A stretch of 64,000 bases of DNA, taken from the NCBI GenBank assembly GCA_964057195.1, contig OZ059827.1, positions 49,769,245 to 49,833,244 of the forward strand. The letters run 5' to 3'. Every line of letters begins with the position of its first letter. Within the stretch, counting starts at the first letter, position 1. Positions 12,468-24,046 of this stretch are shown here, piece after piece. Origin of the DNA: Orthosia cruda (taxonomy: Eukaryota > Arthropoda > Insecta > Lepidoptera > Noctuidae). The notes below the pieces were generated by a model. The model had not been told where the DNA came from, did no database searches, and saw nothing but the letters and a program-made list of their open reading frames with translations. Both the position numbers and the translations under genes were made by a program.

Positions 12468-13837
12468 AAGTGATACATTACCACAACATCACAATTGCGC
12501 CAATTTCCAAACACTTTCCAAGAACCACTTAATTACCTTAAATAATTCCCTACCCATCAAATATGCCAATCCTATTAGACTTTGCACCTTGCGAACCACA
12601 ATATTGGCAACAAAGCAAATAATTAATAATCACTAAGTGTGCACCAACAAACTTAGACCAATCACAAGTAAGCAGATTAAAACCCAAATTTAATTAAAGG
12701 AATAACAACACCATGTACGTAAATCGCCTTATAGAGGATGTGTGTGTTAATTCTCTTTGCCACAGATATTATTATCAATATTTCTCTGGTTTTGTTCCGT
12801 TGTATTCGAAAATTATCTGATGGGAAAGTACCTGCGGTAAAAATGTATCCCATATTTTTGTCCTGATCATGATCTACCTGTGTTCTAAATTGTATGTTAA
12901 TTCATTCGTCTTTGAGGCGTGATTAAATTATAAAGATCGAAGCATTGAAACATATACTTATATTAAATTATATCATTAGTAGAATAGTATAGTATTATGT
13001 GGAGGCTCATGAATGCAATAGATTACTTTTTTATAATTTATTTCAAATAAATCTCTAAAATACTACTTACTTTGAATTGAGAAACAAAAAAAGATGACTC
13101 TAGTTGCAAATTCACAAGCATCTGTAGGTCTCAATGGAGAAGAATTTGTAAGAAACGGACACTCTTTTCCATCAGTTTTAATCACAAGTATTTGTTACAT
13201 CATTCTTGTTGAAAAATACATATGTGTTAGAACGATGTAAAAAGACGTGCACGTAAAAGCGTCTAGAGTATCAAACAATTAATAAAAGTACATTATCAGG
13301 CCGAGGCAGCTAAGTTATGACAAAACCCAACTGATGGCGCCCGTTCACGAACATGACGCATGGATCGGCACCACCCAGCTCAACTCGCACTTTCTAATTG
13401 CAGAATAAAAATTAAAAGTAACGATTTTGCATATTATTTCCCAAAATCATTCCACAACATTAATTAAACGCAAGAAAACGAACACGGTGTGTGTTTACGA
13501 GAACCATCTCAATTTAAATTTATAAATTCCATTCAAAATAACGCAATCTCCGGGATATAATATTGTAGATACCAGAGCTTATTTCACGCACACGAACTGC
13601 ATAATTACCTTTATTAACATAGACCGTATGGAGAAGGCTTTAACCAGAGATTCCTTCGCGAGATTAGATGGGATTCTGCGATGGTTTTTGTGTTACGTAT
13701 TCCTAAATATGGCAGTCTTGGATTTAATTTTGTTGGTTGCCAATGTTGGGGCGAAATGTTTGTGTGCCATTGTTTGTGGTATTTTGGTTCGGTTTTATTC
13801 ACAGGTAACGCCAAACTGGAAGCGAGAGACCCTCTAT
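12468..13837. other. No recognised gene
   Basis: AT-rich. The overlapping 13614-13879 frames on opposite strands have no recognisable motif. Confidence 0.6.
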
Positions 13838-14035
13838 ACTGATATTATAAATGCGAGAGTAACTCTGTCTGTTAGTTAGGTTTTCACGTCTAAACAGCTA
13901 CACCAATTTTATGAATTTTGGTAGGTGTACAAAGAGATTGGACTTTGATAAGGGCTTATGATACTTTTTAGCCCGGGAGTACGTTTCCTTCGGATGGCAC
14001 CGACTTACAAGCTAGCGAAACGAATAAAATATATT
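13838..14035 (-). mobile_element. Helitron-like repeat (different subfamily)
   Basis: TATACTGATATTATAAATGC, TTAGTTAGGTTTTCACGTCT and GATACTTTTTAGCCCGGGAG form a series seen again, diverged, at 63405-63560. Confidence 0.5.
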
Positions 14036-14559
14036 TGTCAGCGCTATTTACGCTGAGAGCAAGTAAAGTTATTTATATATGTCGGGTTTAGTCAATAGTA
14101 TGGACGTCTTAACAAATCACAAGCACGCCCCCTGGCGGCAAATCAAGAACAACTACGCATTGGCGTGCTTTTTTACCATTTGCGTGGTGGGGACAGCAGA
14201 ATTTGGCAGTTGAGTACTGACTGCCTTAAAGCTAAGACGTCGTAGAATCACTGTCGATCCGTTATATTAGTAAGCAGGTTTGTAACTGTGAGTTGTGACT
14301 ATTTGAATAAACCCAGTGTATCGAATAATTTGTGTAATTTCATTCTCACGATTGTATCCTACCTGACCACACACGCTGTCTTAACCTAAGGGAATACAGC
14401 TGACTGAAGGTTTGCATCTCTCGGCCACCATTGATACGACATATACTTGTCTTGTATTTAAGCAAACAGACAATCATAATGTTGACAATATCGATGCCAT
14501 CTCTTGCAACGCGCGGCAGCCAATCTTCTCCGTGCTTTCTGGTTTTATTGATTAGTGTT

Positions 14560-14810
14560 TTATTAATTATTTGTTTATCCTCGCACTGGAACACCTTGCA
14601 ACAATTACACCAATGGAGCACAAACTTACAAATACTAACTATAAGTCCAGGTTTCCTCACGATTATGTTTTCCTTCACCATTGTCATCGATGTCCAAGAT
14701 AAACTTAGGAAGCACATATGAATTGAAAAAGTTATATTGGTACTTGCCCGGCTTTGAACCCTCGGCCTCAAGCACGAGAGGCGACGTCTAGCCACACACA
14801 CACACACACC
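14560..14810 (-). mobile_element. SINE with degenerate tRNA-like head
   Basis: On the minus strand, TGGCTAGACGTCGCCTCTCG and GAGGGTTCAAAGCCGGGCAA look like decayed A and B boxes (14745-14796). A body follows with ACAATGGTGAAGGAAAACAT, CGTGAGGAAACCTGGACTTA and CATTGGTGTAATTGTTGCAA. A (CA)n run sits at the 5' edge (14794-14809). The body matches 62110, 16846 and 18706. Confidence 0.65.
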
Positions 14811-15599
14811 AAGGCAGATATTATTGGTTTGAAGAGAGAGGTGCATTTGTTTGTGGTAATTATCTAACTGTATTGTTGTGTTATTTGGATATATTGTTTA
14901 GGAAGGTGGAGGATTGTTGGTTTGGTTTATGAATGGTGGTTTTTTAATTTTCTGAAGGATAAAAAAATTTGAGAAAAATACTAACGGAAAGGAAAAAAGC
15001 TCTAGGAACTTGGCATTTTTCCAAAAATCTAAAAGCTTAACGGCTCTAACGTTAACTAAAAACACAGTGACTTGTAGTAACAAAAATCTTCCATGGAAAC
15101 TCAAGTACACGCTTAACTTGAACGCGAACGTTTGCGTAAACGAAGCCAACACTAGCCTCCAATATGAACGAAAGCGATTCAAGTTATTACACAAGATTGT
15201 CCTTGTTTCGTAATTTGAAAATCTTCCTGGCGAACATTTTCATATTCACGCGGTTCCACAAACGAAGCTCGTATGGTATGCGTTAATACCGAGACTTGAA
15301 GGTTAAGTACGGCGTTATAAGAAGGTGCTTTACGTATATTGTTACATAGAGCAAGAATTAATAGAAGCGAAACTTCGCTTCGGACGCATAGTAAATTCAA
15401 ATAGTTTCTGAGTGTTTAAAATGTTAAAATCATTAAAAATGTTAAAACAGAAAGCACAATGCCAACTATGGAGAAAAGTGAAGTTTGAAGCAATTTCTAC
15501 TATATGCATTACTGTTAACTTGGTTTACACGAGAGTGAAAAAAAAGGAAGAAGAAAACTAGTTTATTTACAATTAGGTAGGTACAATTAAAAGGTAAAA
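14811..15599. other. No recognised gene
   Basis: Short antisense-overlapping frames only; nothing identifiable. Confidence 0.6.
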
Positions 15600-16235
15600 G
15601 TCTTCTACCTCGCCACTTCCCGTTACTCGGGGTCGGCTTTCCTGGTCATGAGGCGCCACTTGTTCCGCTGATAAGCATCGTCAGTAGATAGGCCGCGCAT
15701 CTTCATGTCCTTCTGGACATTCGTCATCCAAGATGTCAGCGGTCTACCTCTCCCTCTCTTTTGTGTCGTCATGGAAAGGCACTTTTTCACGATGTGATCA
15801 TTGGGTCTCCGCATCACATGGCCGTACCATCGAAGCCTGGATTCGGTAAGTTTTTCGGCGATGGGTGCAACTTTAAAACTACGCCGCACATACTCGTTCC
15901 GAATTTTATCCTTGAGAGTGACTCCACCTGCCCACCGCAGCATGCGCATCTCCGTTGTGTGCAGTTTCTGCTCGTCACTCTTTTTGGTGGCCCAGGTTTC
16001 GCTACCGTAGAGTAAAACTGGTCTTACCGCTGTTTTATAGACCTTGCCTTTTGTTCTTATGGGCATTTTTGGATCGCACAGAACTCCCGTTAATGTACGC
16101 CATTTAATCCATCCTGACGTCGTTCTGTGAATGATGTCATTGGATATCGATCCATCTTCAGAGATCATTGATCCCAAGTAATTTGTTTGTCCCAAGTTGG
16201 TGGGGAACTGTAGCTGATTATTTTGGTGGTATCGG
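15600..16235 (-). pseudogene. RTE-type LINE fragment, C-terminal part of the reverse transcriptase
   Basis: A ~205-residue minus-strand frame reads NYLGSMISEDGSI, RPVLLYGSETWATKK, MLRWAGGVTLKDKIRNEYVR, RLRWYGHVMRR, RGRGRPLTSWMTNVQKDMK and ends RLMTRKADPE. These are the C-terminal landmarks of RTE elements, from the end of the RT thumb to the stop. The endonuclease and the FADD box are missing, so the copy is 5'-truncated. It is related to the 9456 fragment rather than to the intact element at 46384. Confidence 0.85.
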
Positions 16236-16845
16236 GACAAGCAGAAAGTACAGGAGTGTCGCTTCTTCGTGAATTTCTTACTCTATGATTATATTAAACA
16301 CCTTAAAGATTAATAAAGGTTTATATGTGCAGTTGGTGTGGGATATTTGTTTTCGTATCAGGGCAATTATGTGGGAAGCCTCTTGATATGTTTACAAATA
16401 TTCCTGTCACGGTAAAAATAGTAGCTATACTCCAGGCATTTTGATGATACAATGTTTACTTACAAAGTAAAACAGCATTTTTTTAGGGCTGTCCTCTACT
16501 CAACAACAAAAATACAACAAATTCCATATATAATGTTGTATCTGTTGTACATCGATTTAACTGATTTAACACAGATGAAAGATAGTTTGAGAACATAAAA
16601 TATTCAAGGTAATAGGACTAGAAGATTAGATTTGAGTGGTGTCAGAAGGATGAGCTGTCAGTTCTGTGTTAGTAAATATTGTGCCTTCATCTTGGCCAGA
16701 GTACAGGTTAGCAAGGGTGTCCAGTTCTTGTGGTAAATTAATTGCTTTTCTATTGTGTCTGTAATTGCGCCAGACGACTCTTCATTGTATGTCTAAAACA
16801 GGGTCTAATTAATTTGACTTTACTAGTAAGTAGGTAGGTGCAGTG
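16236..16845. other. No recognised gene
   Basis: Nothing identifiable between the RTE fragment and the SINE. Confidence 0.6.
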
Positions 16846-17100
16846 TGGTGGCCGCGACTTACAAGTTGTAGGTCGTGGCAGGCGCTTTAATGTGTGTAAA
16901 TTATTTCATCACCACTGCTCTCAAAACGGTGAAGGGAAACATGGTGAGGAAACCGGCATGTCATAGAACAAAAAGTTCGAAGAAATGTGACATCCACCAA
17001 CCCGCAAAGGGCCCGCGTGGTGGATTACGGCCCATTCCCTCTCACAGAGTGCAGGCATGTGTCTCAGCAGTGGGAACATTAATAGGCTGATGATGACTAA
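16846..17100 (+). mobile_element. SINE (body shared with 62110 and 14560)
   Basis: Begins GTGTGGTGGCCGCGACTTAC and continues with GTGTAAATTATTTCATCACC, AACATGGTGAGGAAACCGGC, GTGACATCCACCAACCCGCA and GGCCCGCGTGGTGGATTACG. It ends TGGGAACATTAATAGGCTGA then TGATGA. The tail resembles the RTE (ATG)n end. Confidence 0.7.
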
Positions 17101-17694
17101 GTAGGTAGATATACCTAGTTATTAAAACTTAACACATTTTTTATAAGAATAATGTTTTACCATAGAAAAGATCGCTTGTTTCAGCTTACACCTCATCCAT
17201 TCACTCTTCACTTCATCTGAAGTTATCGAGGTCAAAAACGGAATCAATTAAAAAATTACAAAAATGTGAAAGGTTGTTATTAATCGCTAAGTCATTATGA
17301 GGTAGATTTTATTCACGGGGTTGAGTCCCGAGGGGTCACTTTAAATAATAAACACCCTACATTCACGAAATATTTACATAATTATGAAAATTGTAATAGG
17401 TAGGGCAAAAATATAGAAATAGGACTGAAAATGTGACTGTAGATTTGAACATAGTATGTTTTAAAATAAATGTATTTTTATTAAACACAGCATTGGTTCT
17501 ATGTTTCATTTGTCTTTGTTATAATATTGCTGTTACATATTAATGCTTGTTTTGTAAAATGAATATCAAAGCTTGCATAGACATATTTAATCAGAATTAA
17601 ATTAATTGGCGTGAATGAATTAATTTGATATAAGCTAATATTTATCTACATCATATTATTTGATAAGTTGTAACTTAAACATAAGTCTAAATAA

Positions 17695-17800
17695 TAGAAT
17701 AAAATATACTTTATTGTACACCAAAATAGTTACACATCTCATCGTCATATTTACGCTACGAAAATACTAAAAATAAACATGGTAATTAACAGAAAAATAT
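17695..17800 (-). mobile_element. Faint LINE 3'-end remnant
   Basis: ATACTTTATTGTACACCAAA resembles the reverse complement of the 20697-type LINE terminus. Short and weak. Confidence 0.35.
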
Positions 17801-17914
17801 TTTAACATTTACAAAACTTAAAACGGCTAAATAATTAAAATAGGTACTTAACCTTTCGAAACTAAGTTTTAAACAGTAAATTAATTATCTCAAATCTGTT
17901 TACTACCCAAATAT

Positions 17915-18080
17915 TTCAAGTTAAGAGCGTCGGTGAGGAGCTTAATATCTGGTCTCTGGGAGGTCTGACCGGGTCAAATAATCCCGGGGTGTCTGACAAG
18001 TCCCGGGTTTTCGGGCAGGCCTGACAAGAACCGGGTCGGACAGCCAACATGCAGGGCTTTCTCAGCTGTTTTGGTTGGGT
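17915..18080. other. GC-richer patch, unidentified
   Basis: Contains repeated CCCGGG/TCCCGGG and GACCGGGTC/ACCGGGTCGG motifs (17967-18040). Probably a transposon UTR remnant. The minus-strand open frame here has no known motif. Confidence 0.35.
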
Positions 18081-18198
18081 TATTTGAATATAAATGACGT
18101 TTTTAGCTGTATTGAAGTACATTTTGATTACCTATATAGAACGTGATTCTTTTGACACCATCCACAACTTTTCCAGATATTGGTCAGAGAAGGAACGG

Positions 18199-18262
18199 TC
18201 TCCCCACACTTCCTGGTGGTTACCAGGAAGTGTGGGGAGATATGGGGGGACTATGGAGAGAC
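18199..18262. repeat. Perfect 19-bp hairpin with 4-nt loop inside a wider inverted pair
   Basis: 18199-18217 is the exact reverse complement of 18222-18240 (loop GGTT). An outer CGGTCTC (18196-18202) is inverted again at 18256-18262. Confidence 0.93.
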
Positions 18263-18510
18263 CGTTTCTCAACAGTGGCACAAAATATATTGACTAAAAA
18301 CACTCCTAAAAATAATAATGATTTAGCTGATGCCTACATTTTGCAGAGTTACGCGAGAGAAAATGTTCTAAACAGAGTTATTTTTCGCATAAATCGTGTC
18401 TTAGATTGTTGCCTGGCATAATGTTTGATAGTGAAAAAGTATTCAGATTTGCTTATTCTCCTTTGTAAGTGCTAATAAAAGCAATCGACCAATTTCTTAC
18501 AATTTAAACC

Positions 18511-18620
18511 TATGTTAATGAAGGCGAGACGCACGGGACCAGTCAATGTGGCGACGCTTGAGGGAGATCTATGTCCAGCATTGGACGTCTTTCGGCTGAT
18601 ATGATGATGATGTTGATGAC
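18511..18620 (+). mobile_element. Short RTE 3'-end fragment
   Basis: About 100 bp matching the last codons of the 46384 element (GAGACGCACGGGACCAGTCA, CTTTCGGCTGATATGATGAT) with its (ATG)n tail. Confidence 0.8.
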
Positions 18621-18705
18621 CTTTTGTACTAAAATAGTAATACTCATTACCAAAATCTATTATCGTAAAATTCTGCTTATATATATAATTATATATATTT
18701 TTTAC

Positions 18706-18746
18706 CCTCGCACTGGAACGCCTTGCAGCAATTACACCAATGGAGA
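18706..18746 (-). mobile_element. SINE body fragment
   Basis: CCTCGCACTGGAACGCCTTG and CAGCAATTACACCAATGGAG match 14579-14615 almost exactly. Confidence 0.65.
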
Positions 18747-18879
18747 AAAATAATATATGGAAAATAATTGCTTTGGGACAGCTTATACCTATAGCTACAA
18801 AATAAAGCTTTGATATTGGCAAAAAGGTGTTAAATCTATGACGGTACCATCGGCTTTTACAAAATAGACAAGAGACTTG

Positions 18880-19380
18880 CCTTTATTGGCCGGTCGGAGT
18901 GAACACTAACGGGGAGAGCTCCCACCGCTCTCTTGCCTTAAGGCTGGCCTGAGTGGCGATTCGCAAGAGCAAACGTGCTTGGTGGAAGGAAGTATAATCC
19001 AGTACGATGCTGGTAGGGACCTTGACCGTAGCGGGATTGTCCTGATAGCCGTGGTATGCCTCCCCACTCCTCAAGCACCTCCGTGTATGTTGCCCCCTTG
19101 GCGCTACGTCACTAAAATGCTAGCTAAAGTTTATGTGTGGGGCATTAATTGAGTGTGCAAGTCATCACTGCCATTTTATAGCCGTGTAGATGTGTTTTGT
19201 CTCCATATTTTGCAATAGTCCTGCACTAGCCGAGGATTGCCTTTGGATTGCTACTTGCGTAGTGCATACAGGGATAATTGTCGGTTGGTGCCACATTTCA
19301 TGCTACTTGTCTAATAAGGCCTCCGCGAGTTGGCTTCAGCCTGGTACGTCTTTCAAAGTTTCGGAAAAATAGGGTCCCAG
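18880..19380. mobile_element. GC-rich repeat-like segment, family unknown
   Basis: Base composition stands out from the flanks. CCGGTCGGAGTGAACACTAA, TCTTGCCTTAAGGCTGGCCT and CTCCCCACTCCTCAAGCACC look like transposon UTR sequence. No domain in any frame. Confidence 0.35.
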
Positions 19381-19441
19381 GAAGGAAAAGAGTAATGAAT
19401 TTATAAAAAATAATAACATTTTTAATATTAGTATGTCATTT

Positions 19442-20030
19442 TTAACCGACTTTTCAAAAAGGAGGAGGTTCTATGTTTGCCTTTTTTTTGTATTTTCTAC
19501 GTTTTCTCCGTCAATTGTGGACCGATTATGAAAATTCTTATTTGTTTGAAAGAGTATGTTCCCAAATTGGTCAGATTTTAATTTGGTGAAGATCTGATGA
19601 AGGACTTGGAAGATACACAACAGCACTCTTCAATAAATGACGGGAAATCTCTCGGGTTTGCTGAAATCGCATGTCTGTTTTAATGTTTATACCATTTCAT
19701 AACATAACATCACGCCAGTACGCTCTAAAGGGGTACAGTTCACCTTGGTAATCTATTCCGGCATTATAGGTACTTTACTAAAGAACTTGCCTATTAGATA
19801 TAATTAAAAAGTGAAAAATAATAAACACTTTTTACAAAAAAAATACTACCGACTTCCAAATAAAAACACTACAAAGTGAAAAATAATTTTCGTTTTGGAA
19901 GTCGGCATCCAAAACGAAAAAAAAATTGTACCTACCAAAGACACGACATCCAAAAATAAAGTGATTTTTTACTTTGTAGTGTTTTTATTTGGAAGTCGGT
20001 AGTATTTTTGTGTAATAAGTTTTTTCGTAT
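19442..20030 (-). mobile_element. Foldback element, copy 2
   Basis: The inverse of copy 1: it begins TTAACCGACTTTTCAAAAAG, continues with TGAAGATCTGATGAAGGACT and ACGCCAGTACGCTCTAAAGG, and ends with the hairpin at ~19822-20030. The hairpin has ACTACCGACTTCCAAATAAA, two inner TTTGGAAGTCGG-type arms and ATTTGGAAGTCGGTAGTATT. The best hairpin of the three. Confidence 0.72.
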
Positions 20031-20526
20031 AACAAAAACTCGATAACACCAAAACAACAGAAGGTAACGAAATTGTAAGTCAAGTCAAAAGATTGTCGAC
20101 GAAACTTATTTTCGTTGTCATGTGGAGGAAATACATTTATGCGTAGGACCCGAATGTTTTGTTACGAGCCGAATATAACTCGATTGTTGGCTTACCGATA
20201 TACTGGCTCATTGCTTTTGTAGCAGCCTGATGGAACAAATTGGATAATGTAGCTCTTTGTCATGTATGTGGCAATGTTATTTTATTAGAGTAACGTGTGT
20301 CAAAGGTGGAAAGGTTTGGGGTTTTCTGTCTTTCATGAATTAGCCTTCGGGTTGGGATATTGATGGGAAGAAAGGGTTGGGGTGGACTATTTTTTGTGGG
20401 GTATTAGATTTTGGTTTTTTGGCTGGCTATTTAGGTTTTTTATGGTTTTGTAACACTTACACAAGAGCAGCAAGTAGGTTTTTGCGGTGGGTAGAGTTGG
20501 CAATATTGTCCAAGAAAACACTTATG

Positions 20527-20645
20527 GTTGGCGAAGTGGCTGAACCAGTGGTAAGAGACAAGGTTTCGATTCCCGCCTCGCTTATATGTTTGTCTGGCCT
20601 ACAGATATAGTACTTAAAGAGTCTATATCTGTAGGCCAATTCCTA
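20527..20645 (+). mobile_element. tRNA-derived SINE fragment ending in a hairpin
   Basis: The head (GGTTGGCGAAGTGGCTGAAC) and B box-like GTTTCGATTCCCGCCTCGCT resemble the 45547 SINE. The GGCCTACAGATATAG that follows is repeated in reverse at 20623-20637, giving 16-bp arms and a 12-nt loop. Confidence 0.65.
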
Positions 20646-20696
20646 AAGGTTTCTTAACGGTAAAGGATCAATTCCTAGCGATAGACGATCCTTCTT

Positions 20697-21070
20697 AATT
20701 CTTTATTGTGCACCAAAAAAAACAACATTACTTACATGTGATAATAAAGTACATGTACAAAGGCGAGCTTAACTCAATGTTGAGTTCTCTTACAGCAAAC
20801 CCTAGAGTGACAGAGAAAGTTGACAATTATAGAGGGCAGGCATCCAGTGTAGAACTCCAGAGAAGGGCTGTCGCGTAGGGAGAGAGTTCCAGAGACGCAC
20901 TGCTGTAGCAGAGAAGGAGAAGGTGCCATCACAGCGCCTGGAAGTGTGTGGCAGAGGACGAAGGAGAAGAGAAGTGGCAGTGCGACAGGGTTTACTTCTC
21001 GGCACGAGGTATTCAAAGCGTTCACGAAGGTATTGAGGAGGATTGGAATTGTGCAGGATAGTATAGAGAA
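20697..21070 (-). pseudogene. Jockey/CR1-type LINE 3' end with C-terminal coding remnant
   Basis: The minus strand encodes TATSLLLRPLPHTSRRCDGT and TAVRLWNSLPTRQPFSGVL, the terminal WNSLP motif of Jockey/CR1 reverse transcriptases. A 3' UTR follows and ends CACAATAAAGAATTAAGAAG at 20691-20710. The same terminus is found at 41613 and 22056. Confidence 0.78.
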
Positions 21071-21114
21071 GGGATATGATATGGGTATCTCGACGACGCC
21101 GAATCCTTTACATA

Positions 21115-21692
21115 CAAGTAGAAACTACAAAGAAAAAAATGAATTCAAAAAATCAAAAAACCCGACTGATTAAAAAGCGAACTAAAAAGCCATAAACAAG
21201 AAGAAAATCATGCTGTGCAGTCGGAGGATATGTATTCGCGAGCTGGCTGACCAAAACCAGATGTATCCTTCGACTGCACAGCATGATTTTTTTCTTGTTT
21301 ATGGCTTTTTAGTTCGTTTTTTAATCAGTCGGGTTTTTTTATTTTATTTGTAACATTTTAGTTATTTTTTTTTATATTGAGGTACATTTAAACATATAAG
21401 TGTTATATATATTTGAAATCACCTCTTAAAACCCTTTATTTTGATACCCCACACGATGGGTCTGGAAGATAAAAAATGTTTTGTCCTCCACAATATGGCG
21501 CCCAATATCCGCCATTTTTCTTTTTCCCTATTTGTTAAGTGACACTCGCAGGGTTAAGACGAATCGATTGACGAATGAATCATCAAAACCGGCCAACGCG
21601 TTTGGTCTGTAGAACGCCACATAGGAACAAACATACATACATACATAGACTGATAAACACATTACCCTTCTTCGGCAGTCGGGTAAAAAGCC
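21115..21692 (+). mobile_element. Long-hairpin element with CCCGACTG ends, copy 1
   Basis: Arms of about 75 bp run from CCCGACTGATTAAAAAGCGA (21161) and return at 21255-21334 as TTTAATCAGTCGGG. The ~30-nt loop holds CGCGAGCTGGCTGACCAAAA. Beyond the hairpin, a body with AAACCCTTTATTTTGATACC and CACACGATGGGTCTGG leads to the far end CGGCAGTCGGGTAAAAAG (21677-21692), an inverted copy of the start. Confidence 0.7.
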
Positions 21693-22055
21693 ACATGTTC
21701 GGCCCAATTTTTTTTTTTTATTTAGCTACAATCCTGCTATGTAGCCAAAAAACATACAATCATCCGCACAGTATCATTACATTCACATCAAGCAATAAGT
21801 GACAGTTTCCCGCGATATTTCCGCCTTTACCGACCCAAACATGAAACGGGAAAGAAACGGGGACTTCGTAATACCCTCATTGTTGTTATTAGATTACTTT
21901 GAAGGTACACTCGGCTGAGAGCAGACTTGTGTAGGCAAACAGGCTTAGCTTACCGCAATGGTACAGTGCGCCCAGAATAACAGGAAATCTTGTAATGTTA
22001 GGAAAGGATGATAGTTTTTTGTATAGGAAAAACTATCAATTGGCTTTTTGTTTTA

Positions 22056-22170
22056 ATTCTTAATTCTTTATTATACACCAAAAAAAACAACATTGATTGT
22101 GATAATAAAGTGATAATAAACATGTGATAATAAAGTACATGTACAAAGGCGAATTTAACTCAATGCTGAC
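22056..22170 (-). mobile_element. LINE 3'-end fragment (family of 20697)
   Basis: Contains TAATTCTTTATTATACACCA and GTACATGTACAAAGGCGAAT, the 3' UTR of the 20697 LINE, with a local duplication of GTGATAATAAA. No coding part. Confidence 0.65.
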
Positions 22171-22970
22171 TTTTAGTATTTTTTGTGTACTTTTTTGAGG
22201 AATTATGAAAATCTGTCTATATTAAGAAAAAAAATCGCATCAGGTGATAACTTTTTGGTATTTTTATTATTAATAATCCGTGTAAGCTTTTAGGCAAAGT
22301 AAAAATGGCCGGTAAAAGAGAAAATTCAATTTTTTTTTTTTTTTATATGGAATTTTCACATGAAATCTGAATGAATGAAACTGAATGAAAAAAAGTGTGT
22401 CGAGTCAGCTAATCAGAAATAAAACACTAAATCTATTTTCGTTAAATATCAGTTACAGCCTACTTATGAAAATTCAAACATAAATTGGAAACTATGCAAA
22501 ATTATTACTAAAACAAACGAAAATCATAAACAGGTCTGAAAAAGCTTAGCCAGTCCCAAAGACTCCCACAGCCAGGTCCAAGATTTCCCGGACGTGTTTA
22601 ATTTTCTTTTTACTTTTTTTAAGCAAACTAAAGCGGTACTATACGCTTCTGTTAAAAGGGACACTTCTTTTCATTACCCTGGAGACGCGTTACCTGCGCC
22701 GTAGATACGTACAATCACGCTCACAAGTGTTATATGAAAAGATCTTTTATTTCCTTTGTGAAATGGTGTTTTGTATGCCGAGTACTGTAGTGGGAATTCA
22801 ACCTGAATGCCTTTATAACTAGCAAGAGATTTTATCTTGGTATAATAATTGATGGCTGCGTAAACAAGAAATTAAATTGATATTGGTTTGTCGAGATTCA
22901 TTTCTTGGAATTTAGGAGCTATACTGTTGTTTACCTGTCAATAAGTAATAAAGTTTTTGTTTTATTTCGA

Positions 22971-23157
22971 ACTAGCTTTTCGTACCCGTGGCCCACCCTA
23001 CAGGACCCGTTTTTGGGATAAAAATAGCCTATGTTACTCCGGAATAATGTAGCTTTCTACTGGTGAAAGAATTTTTAAAATCGGTTCAGTAGTTTTTGAG
23101 TTTATCCATTACAAACTTAAAAACAAATCTTCCCTCTTTATAATATTAGTGTAGATA
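22971..23157 (+). mobile_element. Lep1-type Helitron-like element
   Basis: ACTAGCTTTTCGTACCCGTG start, GATAAAAATAGCCTATGTTA interior, TTATAATATTAGTGTAGATA end. Confidence 0.75.
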
Positions 23158-23199
23158 ATAATATTAAACATTTACCTTTATTTTATATAGAAAAATACT

Positions 23200-23757
23200 T
23201 TTTGTATGTTGTGGTGGCCCTATGGCTAAGACCTTACCTCTCGCATGGCACCATTGGTACCCCTGTGACGGGTTAAGTTCAGTGGCCTCGCCACCTACCA
23301 TTTTGCCAGCCACCAGCTGCCAACGCTTTTCCGACACTCCTACTTCCCTGCGGCCCCACCGCGTCCGCCATCAGACAGTGGCGACCCCATCCAGGCCGCG
23401 GCAGGTAGGGTGAGCGGCGCACCGCAATACCGGCACTCCTCTCCCGCCACGGCCTCCAACCCTCAGCAGCGATATCGTATGGGACCTGGGAAGCTCCATA
23501 AGACATCGCAGCCCGCCTCAGTTGCGATGTCGCCTGTTACCAAGCGGCACCGTAACCTATTAGTTGGCCGCTGTCGGCGGCTTAAACGGCAAAAGCGTGC
23601 GGCCCCTCCTCGGGTTCCTCTTCGCTTCACCGTGGGTGACCAAGCCACGGTTACTGAGCCTCCCCGCCCCGACAATGCGGGAACCCACCGGGGGAATGGG
23701 AAGAGCCCTGCAGTGGGACAGTCACAGACTGGTATAAAGGTACAAGTTGGTAGCCAA
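23200..23757. mobile_element. GC-rich block of probable transposon origin
   Basis: Sharply GC-richer than its flanks and open in several frames on both strands (up to 142 codons) without recognisable domains. It starts GTGGTGGCCCTATGGCTAAG, similar in layout to the SINE heads at 16846 and 62695. I cannot name the family. Confidence 0.45.
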
Positions 23758-24046
23758 CTACACACAGCAGTAGCAGACGACGTGTCGTCGCTTCATGTTG
23801 CCATGACACGTCGTTGCGTCCTGTCGCTGCAGTCATGACTTCGAACCCGACTGCAGACGGCAGCGCCGTATTCCTATTGGTTCCGAGTGCTCCGTGAGAC
23901 AAGATGTCTGACTACACTCACTCACTACTGGTCACCACTGTTCTGGGGTCGGGCAACACGTCGTCTGCGATCGTGCGACGTGTTCGGGTGACGTGTCACG
24001 GTGTCGCTACGACACGTCGTCTGCTGCTGCTGCGTGTAGCCGGCTA
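23751..24046. mobile_element. TIR element with 38-bp terminal inverted repeats
   Basis: TAGCCAACTACACACAGCAG and on to 23788 is inverted at 24009-24046 with four mismatches. The interior has further ACACGTCGT motifs on both strands (near 23806, 23959, 24011) and no usable ORF. If the outer TA pair is the duplicated target, it fits a Tc1/mariner-like insertion, but TIR sequence alone does not place it. Confidence 0.7.

Noticed and set aside
13614..13879. Complementary frames of 66 and 83 codons
   Set aside because: Opposite-strand frames over the same AT-rich DNA without motifs.
14346..14846. 166-codon minus-strand open frame
   Set aside because: It lies over a SINE body and its tRNA-like head, and the translation has no domain.
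23410..23902. Overlapping open frames of 83-142 codons on both strands
   Set aside because: They come from GC-rich composition in a repeat block, with frames open on both strands at once and no motifs.
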